A stretch of 64,000 bases of DNA from Ralstonia sp. UNC404CL21Col (GCF_000620465.1 NZ_JIBE01000004.1:868001-932000); one strand, 5' to 3'; positions 34,514-44,508 are shown, counted from the stretch's first letter. Notes: generated by a model not told the origin, from the sequence alone. Program-made: numbers and translations.

Positions 34514-35694
34514 GCCACCCCGCGCAAGTGAAGATTCCCGCCACCTACATGCGTGGCGGCACCAGCAAAGGCGTGTTCTTCCGTCTGCAGGATTTGCCGC
34601 CGGCCGCGCAACAGCCCGGCGCGGCGCGTGACGCGCTGCTCATGCGCGTGATCGGCAGCCCCGACCCGTACGGCAAGCAGATCGACGGCATGGGCGGCGC
34701 CACGTCGAGCACCAGCAAGACGGTCATCCTCAGCAAGAGCACGCGCCCGGACCATGACGTGGATTACCTCTTCGGCCAGGTCTCCATCGACAAGCCGTTT
34801 GTCGACTGGTCGGGCAACTGCGGCAACCTCTCTGCAGCGGTTGGGCCGTTCGCCATCAGCAACGGTCTGGTCGATGCGAGCCGGGTGCCGCAAAACGGCG
34901 TCGCCATCATCCGCATCTGGCAGGCCAACATCGGCAAGACCATCATTGCGCACGTGCCCATCACCAACGGCGCGGTGCAGGAGACGGGCGACTTTGAACT
35001 GGACGGCGTGACCTTTCCGGCAGCGGAAGTGCAGCTCGAATTTCTCGACCCGGCTGCCGAAGAGGAAGGCGACGGCGGCGGCGCGATGTTCCCCACCGGC
35101 AACCTCGTCGACGACCTGGACGTGCCCGGCGTGGGCACGCTCAAGGCGACGATGATCAACGCGGGCATCCCGACGATCTTCATCAACGCAGAGGCCATCG
35201 GCTACACCGGCACCGAGCTGCAGGACGCCATCAACGGCGATGCGAAGGCGCTGGCGATGTTCGAGACCATCCGCGCGCACGGCGCGGTGCGCATGGGCCT
35301 GATCAAGAGCATTGAAGAAGCCGCCACGCGGCAGCACACGCCGAAGGTGGCGTTCGTCGCGCCGCCGAAGGACTACGTGGCATCCAGCGGCAAGAAGGTC
35401 GGCGCAGGCGATGTGGACTTGCTGGTGCGTGCGCTCTCGATGGGCAAGCTGCACCACGCGATGATGGGCACGGCAGCGGTCGCCATCGGCACGGCAGCGG
35501 CCATTCCGGGCACGCTGGTCAACCTGGCAGCGGGCGGTGGAGAACGTGGCGCGGTGCGCTTCGGGCATCCGTCCGGCACGCTGCGCGTGGGCGCGGAGGC
35601 CAAGCGCGTGGACGGCGAATGGACGGTCACCAAGGCCATCATGAGCCGCAGCGCGCGCGTGTTGATGGAAGGCTGGGTGCGCGTGCCGGGCTGA
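34510..35694 (+). CDS. prpF: 2-methylaconitate isomerase PrpF
   Basis: 394 residues of the PrpF family (diaminopimelate epimerase fold). PrpF isomerises 2-methyl-trans-aconitate, the AcnD product, to the cis form. Family signatures: MRGGTSKGVFF near the N-terminus, SPDPYGKQIDGMGGATSSTSKTVI, WSGNCGNLSAAVGPFAI and NAGIPTIFI. The lysine in RGGTSKG is thought to be catalytic in this family. The start overlaps the acnD stop and has AAGGAGG upstream. It ends the operon at the terminator at 35720. Confidence 0.97.
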   Translation: MSHPAQVKIPATYMRGGTSKGVFFRLQDLPPAAQQPGAARDALLMRVIGSPDPYGKQIDGMGGATSSTSKTVILSKSTRPDHDVDYLFGQVSIDKPFVDWSGNCGNLSAAVGPFAISNGLVDASRVPQNGVAIIRIWQANIGKTIIAHVPITNGAVQETGDFELDGVTFPAAEVQLEFLDPAAEEEGDGGGAMFPTGNLVDDLDVPGVGTLKATMINAGIPTIFINAEAIGYTGTELQDAINGDAKALAMFETIRAHGAVRMGLIKSIEEAATRQHTPKVAFVAPPKDYVASSGKKVGAGDVDLLVRALSMGKLHHAMMGTAAVAIGTAAAIPGTLVNLAAGGGERGAVRFGHPSGTLRVGAEAKRVDGEWTVTKAIMSRSARVLMEGWVRVPG

Positions 35695-35719
35695 AACGGC
35701 GGACCGCACATGCAAAGCA

Positions 35720-35765
35720 AAACCGCCGCATCCGGCTGAGGGCTGGATGCGGCGGTTTCTTTTTT
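35720..35765 (+). terminator. Terminator of the prp operon
   Basis: A 14-bp stem (AAACCGCCGCATCC at 35720-35733 and GGATGCGGCGGTTT at 35745-35758) with an 11-base loop and a CTTTTTT tail. It also stands downstream of the convergent gene at 35777. Confidence 0.9.
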
Positions 35766-35776
35766 GCTCTCGGCAC

Positions 35777-36085
35777 TCAGCTTGCGCCGGTGTTCTTCAT
35801 GCCGAGCACCTCGATCGGCGCAATCTCGGGCGGTGAGGCCAGCAACTCGGCCGCATTGGCCATGAGCGCCTTGGCAATCGGGCCGTCGAGATGTGCCTGG
35901 CGATCCTGCTCGCTGGCAAAGGCATCGAAGATGCCGAAGACATTGGGCGCAATGCGCAGCGCAAACCAGATGGGTGTGGTCGCTTCCTGGTTGGCCATTT
36001 GCAGACCCGCCGAAAGGAAATCGGCGACGGCCTGTTCCTTGCCCGGTTTGGCAATCAGCCGGGCAAACAATGCGTGCTGGATCAT
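35777..36085 (-). CDS. Antibiotic biosynthesis monooxygenase (ABM) fold protein
   Basis: 102 residues of the dimeric alpha-beta barrel ABM family: FARLIAKPGKEQAVADFL, FALRIAPNVFGIFDAFASEQDRQAHLDGPIAKALM. Members include quinol and heme monooxygenases, and many stand-alone small proteins of unknown substrate. The ATG at 36085 follows AGGAGA. Single gene, convergent with the prp operon. Confidence 0.88.
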   Translation of the reverse strand: MIQHALFARLIAKPGKEQAVADFLSAGLQMANQEATTPIWFALRIAPNVFGIFDAFASEQDRQAHLDGPIAKALMANAAELLASPPEIAPIEVLGMKNTGAS

Positions 36086-36247
36086 TGAAATCTCCTGATA
36101 CGCGCGGAGGGCCACGCGGTCAGGCGTACTGTATGCCCAAAGCAGCAGGCCGCGTCATACGAACACGCGTACGCGCCGTTCCACAGGGAGCGGAAACGGC
36201 TCGAAGACGGGCCAGGCGCACAGGCCGGCCCGCCGTGTTGCCTGCGC

Positions 36248-37393
36248 TCAGTGGTGCAACGCGCCGCCCACGGTGGTCAGTGCGCCACCCACCGCACCCG
36301 TGACAGGCGCAAGCGGCGTCGCAGCCCCAGTGGACGTGAGCGACGTGCCGACGGTGGTGACAAGCGAGCCGACCGGCGCAGTCGCGCCCCCGGCCGTCGT
36401 GCCGCCGCCGGCTGCACCGCCCAGGGCGCCCGTCACGCTCCCCAGCGGATTGCTGCCACCGCCCACGCTTCCCACGCCGCCGAGCGCACCGGTAATCGGT
36501 GCCAGCGGGTTGGCCGACGTTGCGCCGCCCGGCGTGGAGGTCACCCCGCCCAACGCAGCCACCGTGTTGCCCGTGGCCGTGACCACACCGCCCAAACCGG
36601 AGACGACCGGCGCGTTGGTCGCCGTCAATGACGTACCGACATTCGCCACGCCGCCGCCTACCGTCTGCAGCAGATTGGTTGCCGGAGCGCCGAGGCCCGT
36701 CGCGTTACCCAGCGTCTGCGTGGCGGTCGTCACCTGCGAGGTGAGCGGCACCACGGTCGAACTGAGCTGCTGCGTGACCTGTTCCACCGGCCCGGTCGAC
36801 AAGGCCGTGCCGAGCGTGCCGCCCGCGCCGGCCACCGCCTGCCCCACCTGCGAAACCGCACCGCCGACCGGTGCCGCGACCGGCGAAAGCGGCTGCAGCG
36901 GTCCGGTGCCGAGACTGCTGACGAGGCCGCCCGTGGCATCGACGGTGTTGCCCACTTGCGTCACCACGTTGCCGGTACTCGATACCGTGGTGCCGATCGG
37001 GTTCGGGTTGGTACCGATGCTGCCCAGACCCGACTGCACGCCGGTGCCCAGCGCCGACACCGTCTTGCCTGCGTTGTCGACCACGTTGCCCAACCCCGAT
37101 GCCCCCGGCAGATTGCTGCCGCCGATGGTCGAACCGAGCCCGCTGACGGCACCGCCCGTCGCCGTCAGCACGCCACCGCCCTTGTTGGCCACGTCGCCGG
37201 TGGGTGTGGTCGATGCGGTGGTCGTCGTGCCGCCCGAGCCATTGGAACCTGAGCCGCCACCGTTGTTGGCCGAACTGCCGCCGCTGCCGGTGGTGCCGCT
37301 CATGTCGCCCGAGCCGGAGCTGGCGCAACCGCCCAGCGCAAGCAGGCCGGCCAAGGCCGCCGAAACCAGGGTCCCTCGTTGCAATGTCTTCAT
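36248..37393 (-). CDS. Glycine-rich collagen-like repeat lipoprotein
   Basis: 381 residues. A lipoprotein signal peptide ends in LALGGC (C23 lipidated). A Gly/Ser/Asn/Thr low-complexity linker follows (about 25-75), then about 300 residues of imperfect repeats of the type G-x-x-V-x-x-(V/L)-G-x-T-V-x-x-(T/L)-G, without aromatic or charged residues. Annotated homologues in Ralstonia are usually called collagen-like or hypothetical. Probably an outer-membrane surface protein with an elongated repeat structure. The ATG at 37393 follows GGGAGG. Function unknown. Confidence 0.8.
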   Translation of the reverse strand: MKTLQRGTLVSAALAGLLALGGCASSGSGDMSGTTGSGGSSANNGGGSGSNGSGGTTTTASTTPTGDVANKGGGVLTATGGAVSGLGSTIGGSNLPGASGLGNVVDNAGKTVSALGTGVQSGLGSIGTNPNPIGTTVSSTGNVVTQVGNTVDATGGLVSSLGTGPLQPLSPVAAPVGGAVSQVGQAVAGAGGTLGTALSTGPVEQVTQQLSSTVVPLTSQVTTATQTLGNATGLGAPATNLLQTVGGGVANVGTSLTATNAPVVSGLGGVVTATGNTVAALGGVTSTPGGATSANPLAPITGALGGVGSVGGGSNPLGSVTGALGGAAGGGTTAGGATAPVGSLVTTVGTSLTSTGAATPLAPVTGAVGGALTTVGGALHH

Positions 37394-37695
37394 GTCTGCC
37401 TCCCGTTTCAAATATGCGCTTGATAATGCGCCGCCCCGCCCTACTCGGTGTTTTATCGGTGCATTTCCCGATTAATTGGATAGCACGTTCAAATTAAGTC
37501 TATTCACCGATGCGGTGTCAATTGCAAACATTGTCAAACGCTGGAAACCCGCGTCATTACGACGATTTGCGTCAGAAGATGACCTCCGAGCGCGGTGCCA
37601 CCGGTGCGCAAACGTTCGCGCCTTTCCGAATGCACCGATTATGTTTGGAGGCCTTGCTCTAAATTACCCAAAATGAGTTAAATCCCAGCCTTAGG
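37394..37695. other. Intergenic stretch
   Basis: About 300 bases between the glycine-rich lipoprotein gene and the end of the SulP gene. AT content is raised at 37440-37560 and 37640-37690. No gene found; it should carry the lipoprotein promoter (minus strand). Confidence 0.4.
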
Positions 37696-39273
37696 TTATC
37701 GGGCAGCCGTTCGCAAAAATGGCAGACGCGGCATTGAAAGACCGGGGGTGCGCTGCGGCACGGTCGCATCAAAGTGATGGCGTTCGATGACGATGCCGCG
37801 CGCGGGCGCTGCCTCGATGAAGTGCTCGACCATCTCGCGCACGTCGGGGTCGATGTAATCGGCTCGGGCGGCGTCGACGATGAGCGTGGCCTGATCGGGC
37901 ACCTGCGCCAGATAGCGCTTGAGCGGCACCTTGCCCATGAACGACACATCCTTGCGGAATGTCAGCAGGAAGTGGTCGTGATGGCGCGCCATGACAATCG
38001 TGCGGCGCAGGTTGGCGCGAATCGCCAGCGCGATGCTCAGCGCAATGCCGATCACGATGCCGATCAGCAAGTCCGTCAGCAGCACGCCGACGATGGTGGC
38101 GATGAACGGCGCAAAGCGGTCCCAGCCCTGCCGCGCCACCGCCACGAAGAGCGACGGCTTGGCCAGCTTGTAGCCCGTGAAGATGAGGATGGTGGCCAGG
38201 CACGCCAGCGGAATCAGGTTGACGATGGCGGTCAGCGCAAACACGCTCGCCAGCAGCAGCGCGCCATGCACGACGGCCGACCAGCGGCTCTGCGCGCCGG
38301 CGTGTACGTTGGCGGAACTGCGCACGATGACGGACGTGATAGGGAGCCCGCCCAGCAGGCCTGCCACCAGGTTGCCCACGCCTTGCGCCTTCAACTCGCG
38401 GTCCGGCGACGCGGCCCGCTTCTTCGGGTCGATCTGCTCAACGGCTTCCAGGCACAGCAGCGTCTCCAGACTGGCCACGATGGCTAGCGCCACGGCCACG
38501 CGCCAGACATCCGGATTGCCCAGCGCCCCGAGCGTGGGCGACTCCAGCGCGTCGAGAAACGCCCCGAACGACGCGAGCGACGGCAGATCGACACGATGCT
38601 CGGCCGGCACTGCGATGCCCGGCGCCACGCCTTCGAGGAGCAATGTCACGCCAATGCCAAGTGCCACCACGACGAGCGGCGAAGGCAGCGCGCGGACCAC
38701 TATGAAACGCCGCAGCATCGGAGTGTCCCAACCGATGAGCACGGCTGCCGACAACAGCGTCACCAAGAGTGCGGCCACGGACATCGGGCCCACCGGCGTG
38801 GCGACCATGCCCGCACCGGCCGCGCTGACCGCGCCGTCGGCCCCTGCCAGCCCAAGCGCGAGCGGCACCTGCTTGATGATCAGCAGCAGCCCGATCGCCG
38901 CCAGCATGCCCTTGATGACCGACGACGGCACATACGCCGCAAAGCGCCCGGCGCGGAGCATGCCGAACACAAACTGCAGCGCGCCCGCCAGCGCCACCGC
39001 CACCAGAAACGCCGAGAAGCCGCCCAGCTTGGCAATGCCATCCACGACGATCACGACGAGGCCGGCCGCCGGGCCGCTCACGCTCAGTTGCGAGCCGCTG
39101 AGCAACGCCACCACCAGGCCGCCGATCATGCCGGAAAGCAGCCCCGCGAGCGGGTCGACGCCCGACGCATTGGCAATACCCAGGCACAGCGGCAGGGCGA
39201 CGAAGAAGACGATGAGCCCGGCGAGCATGTCGCGCGGGAAGAAAGCCGGTGAAGTTGGTGTCTGCATGGTCAT
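37696..39273 (-). CDS. SulP-family anion transporter, probable bicarbonate transporter
   Basis: 525 residues with about eleven to fourteen membrane helices, the SulP/SLC26 fold: DMLAGLIVFFVALPLCLGIANASG near the start, LSVSGPAAG, SSVIKGMLAAIGLLLIIKQ, a C-terminal STAS-like domain (about 440-525). Families with this fold carry sulfate, bicarbonate or C4-dicarboxylates. The beta-carbonic anhydrase gene 120 bases upstream on the same strand points to bicarbonate (inference). Start ATG 39273 or 39267; no strong ribosome site. Confidence 0.88.
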   Translation of the reverse strand: MTMQTPTSPAFFPRDMLAGLIVFFVALPLCLGIANASGVDPLAGLLSGMIGGLVVALLSGSQLSVSGPAAGLVVIVVDGIAKLGGFSAFLVAVALAGALQFVFGMLRAGRFAAYVPSSVIKGMLAAIGLLLIIKQVPLALGLAGADGAVSAAGAGMVATPVGPMSVAALLVTLLSAAVLIGWDTPMLRRFIVVRALPSPLVVVALGIGVTLLLEGVAPGIAVPAEHRVDLPSLASFGAFLDALESPTLGALGNPDVWRVAVALAIVASLETLLCLEAVEQIDPKKRAASPDRELKAQGVGNLVAGLLGGLPITSVIVRSSANVHAGAQSRWSAVVHGALLLASVFALTAIVNLIPLACLATILIFTGYKLAKPSLFVAVARQGWDRFAPFIATIVGVLLTDLLIGIVIGIALSIALAIRANLRRTIVMARHHDHFLLTFRKDVSFMGKVPLKRYLAQVPDQATLIVDAARADYIDPDVREMVEHFIEAAPARGIVIERHHFDATVPQRTPGLSMPRLPFLRTAAR

Positions 39274-39393
39274 TGGAGTTGTATGCACTGCGCACGCGCG
39301 AACGCCTGTCTGCGGGCGGGGGCACCGCCGGCATGCGTGAGGAGAAAAAACGTCGGGAAACGGCGGCGGCCGGAAGGGCTACCGCCGATTGGG

Positions 39394-40038
39394 TTAAGCG
39401 ATGGCCTCGGCCGGCATCAGGATGTCGCCGCGGGGGGCGTGTTCCGCATCGGGGTCGCCCGAAGCCAGTACGCGGATATGCCCGTCGGCCAGACCGAAGA
39501 TCCAGCCGTGCACGCGCGGCGGTCGCTCGGCCTCGCGCACGATGGCGCTCTCGCGCAGACAGCGCACCTGTTCGAGCACGTTGAGTTCGGCCAGGCGATT
39601 GACGCGCGCGTCCAGATCGGGGACGGCATCGAGTTCTGCACGGTGGTGACCCGCCAGCGCACACAGCGGCGCAATGCGGCGCGCCACGTGCGGCAGTCCG
39701 TCGGGCGGCGGCAGCAGCGATGCACGGACGCCGCCGCAGCCGTCATGCCCGCATACGATCACGTGGGCGACCTTCAGCACGCGCACCGCATATTCCAGCA
39801 CGCTCATCGTGTTGTCGTCCGCCGGGCAAACGAGATTGGCGATATTGCGATGGACGAATAAATCGCCTGGATTGGAATGGGTAATGGTTTCAGCGGGCAC
39901 GCGGCTATCTGCGCAGCCGATCCATAACACTTGCGGTTGCTGGCCTTGGGCCAAACGCGAAAAGAATTCAGGGTCGCGCGCAGCGGTTTCATGCGCCCAC
40001 GCGACATTCTCGACAAGCATGCGTTTCGGTCGATGCAT
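39394..40038 (-). CDS. Beta-class carbonic anhydrase
   Basis: 214 residues. Zinc ligands are visible: the first Cys in IGCADSRVPAE (with the Asp-Arg pair), and His and Cys in CGHDGCGGV. It interconverts CO2 and bicarbonate in the cytoplasm. The ATG at 40038 follows AGGAGCC. It precedes the SulP transporter on the same strand, so both are probably one transcript for bicarbonate supply. Confidence 0.94.
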   Translation of the reverse strand: MHRPKRMLVENVAWAHETAARDPEFFSRLAQGQQPQVLWIGCADSRVPAETITHSNPGDLFVHRNIANLVCPADDNTMSVLEYAVRVLKVAHVIVCGHDGCGGVRASLLPPPDGLPHVARRIAPLCALAGHHRAELDAVPDLDARVNRLAELNVLEQVRCLRESAIVREAERPPRVHGWIFGLADGHIRVLASGDPDAEHAPRGDILMPAEAIA

Positions 40039-40423
40039 TGGTATGGCTCCTGCGGAATCTGCGAAGCCGCTGCAAGCCGGAAACCCAGTCGGGGTTGGCG
40101 TTTTCGGCAACGTTGCAGTGCAGCGGAAACGTTACGAAAACCATCGTATGAGAAAGGTTCCCGCAGTGCCAGTGCGGGCATCCACGTTAAACCGGATCGA
40201 ATATGCACCGATAACGCGCATGCCCTGCGTAATTGTGTCGCACCGATTATCTTCAATCGGGAAAGTGCGTGCAGTTATTGCACGGGCCGAGTTATCTATC
40301 CGAAATATTTAAACCTCGGATCGGAAAATATTCCATCACAGGTGAATGACTGGCACGCTCGATAAACCGCCTGGGCGCCCGCTTTTGGGGCACGCTCTTT
40401 AAGCCGATTAACAGCTTGGGCGT
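40039..40423. other. Intergenic stretch upstream of the carbonic anhydrase
   Basis: About 385 bases, AT-rich from 40230 to 40360 (ATATTTAAA, GGAAAATATTCC). It must hold the carbonic anhydrase promoter (minus strand). No gene found; the transglutaminase gene ends on the other side. Confidence 0.4.
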
Positions 40424-42460
40424 TCAGCTCAGGCGAACTTGCGCAACGGCTTCGCGCCATTGCGTGAACCGGCGGGCACGCGCCTGTGCGTCGCCGTCGT
40501 CGCGGCCATAGCGCAGGGCGACGTAGCCGGCGGCGGCATTGCGCAATGCCTGCGCCGCTTGCGGAAACTGCGCGGCAGCGCGCTCGGCGTAGGCCATCGG
40601 GCCCTCCGCCGGCCCACGCGTGCAGCCATGCCGCGCCAGCCGATCACACAGGCGCTGCCACTGGGCCTGCACGGGGTCCGGCTTGGGCTTGCGCTGCTGC
40701 CACAGAAGCGGCAGCGCAGCGAGCAGGAAGAGGCCCGACACGCCCCACAGCACCGCGCGGGGGTCCGCTGCGTCCAGCCCCAGCCAGGCGAACAGGCGTG
40801 CCTGGCGGTTGCGGTCGTAGCCGAGCACCCAGCTGTTCCAGCCGCTGACAAGGCCATCCAGCCCCCAGCGCACGCTGCGCAGCCAGCTGGGTTCTTCGGC
40901 ACGGCGCGAACGGAATTCACTGGCAGGCACAGCGGCGGCCAGGCCGCGTTCAACGCGTTGCGGCGCGACGGCCGCAGTCGGGTCCACACGCACCCAGCCG
41001 CGTCCGTCGAGCCACACCTCGGCCCAGGCATGGGCATCGGACTGGCGCACGATGATATCGCCGCTGACGGCATTCACCTCGCCGCCGAGGTAGCCCACCA
41101 CCACACGCGCCGGCACACCCGCCGCGCGCATCAAGAAGACGAAGCTGCCCGCGTAGTGCTCGCAGAAGCCGCGGTGCGTGCGGAAGAGGAAATCGTCGAT
41201 CTGCTGATCCCGCAGCGGCTCGGGTTCAAGCGTGTAGGCAAACGGTGCGCGACCGAACAGCTTGAGCGCGGCCGATACGCGCTCGGGCGGCGGCAGCTCA
41301 GCCCATTGCGCCGCCAGTGCGCGGGCCTGAGGGTTGCCAGCCGGCAATGCCAGCGCCATCTGCTGCGTCAGCGGATCGAGCGTGGCCGCGTCGTCCGCGC
41401 GATTGCGCCCAGGCAACCGCGAGCGCGCGTGATAGCGCACGCGCTGGTCGAGCGGTTGCGTGCTGATGAACTCGCCGTCGACGCTGCGGCCGGTGCCGTC
41501 GCGTGCCTTGATCGACTGGCCGCGATCGAGCGCAAACAGCCAGCGCTGGCGCGTCGGTTCAAGCGTGATGTTGTAGTCGAACACCCCCGGCGCACCGCGG
41601 ATTGCGTCCGCAGAATTGGGTACGCTTTCCAGCGCGGGACGTTGCCGCATCGATGCAGCCGTCCACGTCTGGCCATCGAAACGCCACAGCACCATGCCGC
41701 GCCAGTAGAGCGTATCGACCGGTGGGGGCGCACCGACAAAATCAACGCGGAAGGCCAGATCGTCCGAGAGGATCAACTGGCCGACGGAGCCGGGCGCCAT
41801 GCGGTCGGACAAGCCGCTGACGGCGGTGTCGGCCGTTTGCGGCAGGCGCCATAGCGGATGATCGAGCCGCGGAAACAACAGGAACAGCACCGCCGCGCAC
41901 GGCAAACCCATGAGCACCAGGCGCGCCAGCACACGCGCCGGCGACACCCGCGCACGCGCCTGCGGATGCAGCAGCAACAGCCAGTTGCGCAGCAGCAGCG
42001 CCACGGTCCCCAGCATGGTCGCGGCCAGCCAGGGCGGCTGGTCAAACAGCACCTGCGAGAGCAACAGGAAACAGCACAGCTGCGTAACCAACACACCGTT
42101 GCGCACCGTGTGCGATTCCATCAGCTTGAGCACGAGAAACGCGCCCAGCAGCGCCACCGACAAGTCCCGCCCGATGTTTCCGCCGGTACGCATGGCGAGT
42201 GCCAGCGTCACGACAAGCGTGGCCACGCCCGTCAGCCCCAACACCCACTTGCCGGGCAACGGCGCACGCCGCACCCACAACAGCGCGCGCCAGAGCAGCA
42301 GCACGCCGAACACGGCACACGTGACAAGCGGCAGCGCACGCAGCAGCGGCGCGAGCACGACGGCAAGCTGTGCAATGAGCCAGCCGTGTTCGCGATGGGT
42401 CAGCGCGCGGGCGGAGCCGAAGGCGGCTGCTTCGGTGCCGATGGTGGCAGTGGTGGTCAT
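40424..42460 (-). CDS. TgpA-type membrane transglutaminase (DUF3488, TGc domain)
   Basis: 678 residues: six or so N-terminal membrane helices (about 30-200), a periplasmic DUF3488 region, a transglutaminase core with the catalytic Cys in HRGFCEHYAG, His in DAHAWAEVW and Asp in VRVDPTAAV (about 440-510), a further helix near 575-595 and a cytoplasmic tail. TgpA-like proteins are periplasmic transglutaminases or proteases, important in Pseudomonas. It forms an operon with MoxR and DUF58, overlapping the DUF58 stop (ATGA). The ATG at 42460 was chosen for this overlap. Confidence 0.92.
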   Translation of the reverse strand: MTTTATIGTEAAAFGSARALTHREHGWLIAQLAVVLAPLLRALPLVTCAVFGVLLLWRALLWVRRAPLPGKWVLGLTGVATLVVTLALAMRTGGNIGRDLSVALLGAFLVLKLMESHTVRNGVLVTQLCCFLLLSQVLFDQPPWLAATMLGTVALLLRNWLLLLHPQARARVSPARVLARLVLMGLPCAAVLFLLFPRLDHPLWRLPQTADTAVSGLSDRMAPGSVGQLILSDDLAFRVDFVGAPPPVDTLYWRGMVLWRFDGQTWTAASMRQRPALESVPNSADAIRGAPGVFDYNITLEPTRQRWLFALDRGQSIKARDGTGRSVDGEFISTQPLDQRVRYHARSRLPGRNRADDAATLDPLTQQMALALPAGNPQARALAAQWAELPPPERVSAALKLFGRAPFAYTLEPEPLRDQQIDDFLFRTHRGFCEHYAGSFVFLMRAAGVPARVVVGYLGGEVNAVSGDIIVRQSDAHAWAEVWLDGRGWVRVDPTAAVAPQRVERGLAAAVPASEFRSRRAEEPSWLRSVRWGLDGLVSGWNSWVLGYDRNRQARLFAWLGLDAADPRAVLWGVSGLFLLAALPLLWQQRKPKPDPVQAQWQRLCDRLARHGCTRGPAEGPMAYAERAAAQFPQAAQALRNAAAGYVALRYGRDDGDAQARARRFTQWREAVAQVRLS

Positions 42461-43533
42461 GCGGCTTCGCCTTCCGGCATCACAGGCTTGCCCCACAACG
42501 CCAATGCACGCAGACACGCATCCCGATGCGCGGCACCGCGCGCCGGGCCAATGACAACGCCTGGCAGGCTCAGCGTGTATTCGGGCTCATCGCCGGCGGG
42601 CGCGTGCTCGGCGGCCAGCACCCAGGCACACAGCCGCGACAGGCGTTGTTCCACGTTCATCGACGGCGGCAGCGCCTCCCAGGCGAGCACGCATTGCGCG
42701 TGACGCACTTGCTGGCCGGTGCGGCTCATCCAGGTGTCCAGCCGTGCGCTGTGTTTCCACGCAATGCTGCGCAGCGCGTCGCCGGGGCGGTAGGTGCGCA
42801 GCTGGTCTGCAGCTTCTTCGACATGGGTGCGCGCGGCGCGCGTGTCGTCTTCGTCGCCAGGGTCGGGCGCAAAGCTCGCGGGCAGGGGCGGCGCTGACGG
42901 TTCCGGCGCGGGATAGACGAGCACGGTCAGCGGCGCATCCGCATAGCTCCACGCGCGAAACAGGCCGAGCGGAAAACGCGTCGACACCGTCAGGCGCGGC
43001 AGCTTGAACCAGCCGCGCGGCTGATCGGCGAAAGACAGCGCGGCCACGATGGCGTCCTGCGCGTCGAGCGAGGTTTCCACGGCAGCGGCTTGCGCGGCGC
43101 TCACATCCACCCCCACGCGCGCCCACGGGGTGACGTTGGCCAACGCCACACCCACATTCAATGCATGCCCGGCAAACACGGCTTCGCCCGCCGCGCCGCG
43201 CACTTCCAGATCGACGAGGTTGCGATGCGTCTGCCACATGGCGGACGCCGCCACGCCAGCCAGCACGAACGTCAGCAGAAAACCCAGGCTCACGTTGTAG
43301 TTGAGCGAAGTCAGCAGCATCACGACCAGCAGCAGCGCAAAGCCGCCGCCGGCCGCGGTGGGGAGGATGTAGACGTGATTGCGGTCCAGGCGGATGCGGC
43401 CTTCGCGTGGCGTGCGCGGCCGCTGCAGAAAACGTTGCACGCGCGCCCGTACAAAGCGGATGCCGGGCAGCACCGCCAGGCCCGCACCGAGCAGACGCAA
43501 CGGCGCGAGCAGCAGAGAACGCAATCGCGCCAT
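42457..43533 (-). CDS. DUF58 protein of the MoxR cluster
   Basis: 358 residues. Two membrane helices near 60-100, then the DUF58 domain with the signature LRTYRPGDALRSIAWKHSAR. In MoxR clusters DUF58 proteins are thought to link the AAA+ ATPase to membrane substrates. Here it lies between MoxR (13 bases upstream) and the transglutaminase (overlapping by four bases), the typical order in proteobacteria. A separate von Willebrand gene is not seen. Confidence 0.92.
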   Translation of the reverse strand: MARLRSLLLAPLRLLGAGLAVLPGIRFVRARVQRFLQRPRTPREGRIRLDRNHVYILPTAAGGGFALLLVVMLLTSLNYNVSLGFLLTFVLAGVAASAMWQTHRNLVDLEVRGAAGEAVFAGHALNVGVALANVTPWARVGVDVSAAQAAAVETSLDAQDAIVAALSFADQPRGWFKLPRLTVSTRFPLGLFRAWSYADAPLTVLVYPAPEPSAPPLPASFAPDPGDEDDTRAARTHVEEAADQLRTYRPGDALRSIAWKHSARLDTWMSRTGQQVRHAQCVLAWEALPPSMNVEQRLSRLCAWVLAAEHAPAGDEPEYTLSLPGVVIGPARGAAHRDACLRALALWGKPVMPEGEAA

Positions 43534-43545
43534 GGCGCTGCCTAC

Positions 43546-44508
43546 TTAGGGAATGGCGACCGTATCGAGCAGCCGCTGCGCCAGCGCGGTCGCCGACAGC
43601 GTGCCGCCCGTCGGCAGCAGGCGATGCGCCGCCACGGCCTTGAACACGGCTTGCACATCTTCGGGCAGCACGGCGTCGCGACCGTCGATGAGCGCCCACG
43701 CGCGCGCCGCGGCCAGCAATGCCAGCCCCGCACGCGGCGACAGGCCCATCTGCACCTGCGCATCGGTGCGGGTGGCGTTCACGAGCGCGAGCACGTAGTC
43801 GACCAGCGCTGGCGCCACGTGGACGGCATCGGCGGCCGTCTGCAGCGCCACGACTTGCGCAGCCGTCAGCACGGCTTCGATGTCCTGCGGCGCACCGCCG
43901 CCCAGGTACAGCGCGCGCTCCGAGCTTTGGTCGGGATAGCCGAGCGACAGCCGCATCGTGAAGCGGTCCAGCTGCGACTCCGGCAGCGGATGCGTGCCGA
44001 TCTGGTTCAGCGGGTTCTGCGTGGCGATCACGAAGAACGGCTCGGGCAGCGGATACGTCGCCCCGTCATGCGTGACCTGCCCTTCGGCCATCGCTTCGAG
44101 CAGCGCGCTTTGCGCCTTGGGCGTGGCGCGGTTGATCTCGTCCGCCAGCACGACCTGTGCGAACAGCGGCCCTGGGTGGAATTCGAAGGCGCCCTTTTCT
44201 TTCACGTAGATCGACACGCCGATCAGGTCAGTCGGCAGCAAGTCGCTCGTGAACTGCACGCGCTGATATTGCAGGCCGAGCGTGCGGGCCAGCGCATGCG
44301 CCAGCGTCGTCTTGCCTACGCCCGGCAGGTCTTCCAGCAGCAGATGCCCGCGTGCCAGCAGACACGCCAGCGCCAGACGGATCTGCAGCGGCTTGCCCAG
44401 CACGATGCGATCGAGCGCGCGCTGCGCCTGCGACAACGCGGCCGGCAAGGTCAGCGGCGTGGCGGGCGCCGTACGAATGGGAGAAAGCGGGGCTTGGTTG
44501 GGCGTCAT
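43546..44508 (-). CDS. MoxR-family AAA+ ATPase
   Basis: 320 residues, the MoxR length. Walker A (LPGVGKTTLA), Walker B (VLADEINRATPKAQSALLEAM), sensor 1 (VIATQNP) and the arginine (SQLDRF) are present, with an AAA lid domain at about 230-315. MoxR ATPases act as chaperones for metal insertion or complex assembly. First gene of the MoxR-DUF58-TgpA operon. The ATG at 44508 begins MTPNQAPLSP; a longer frame is not supported. Confidence 0.94.
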   Translation of the reverse strand: MTPNQAPLSPIRTAPATPLTLPAALSQAQRALDRIVLGKPLQIRLALACLLARGHLLLEDLPGVGKTTLAHALARTLGLQYQRVQFTSDLLPTDLIGVSIYVKEKGAFEFHPGPLFAQVVLADEINRATPKAQSALLEAMAEGQVTHDGATYPLPEPFFVIATQNPLNQIGTHPLPESQLDRFTMRLSLGYPDQSSERALYLGGGAPQDIEAVLTAAQVVALQTAADAVHVAPALVDYVLALVNATRTDAQVQMGLSPRAGLALLAAARAWALIDGRDAVLPEDVQAVFKAVAAHRLLPTGGTLSATALAQRLLDTVAIP

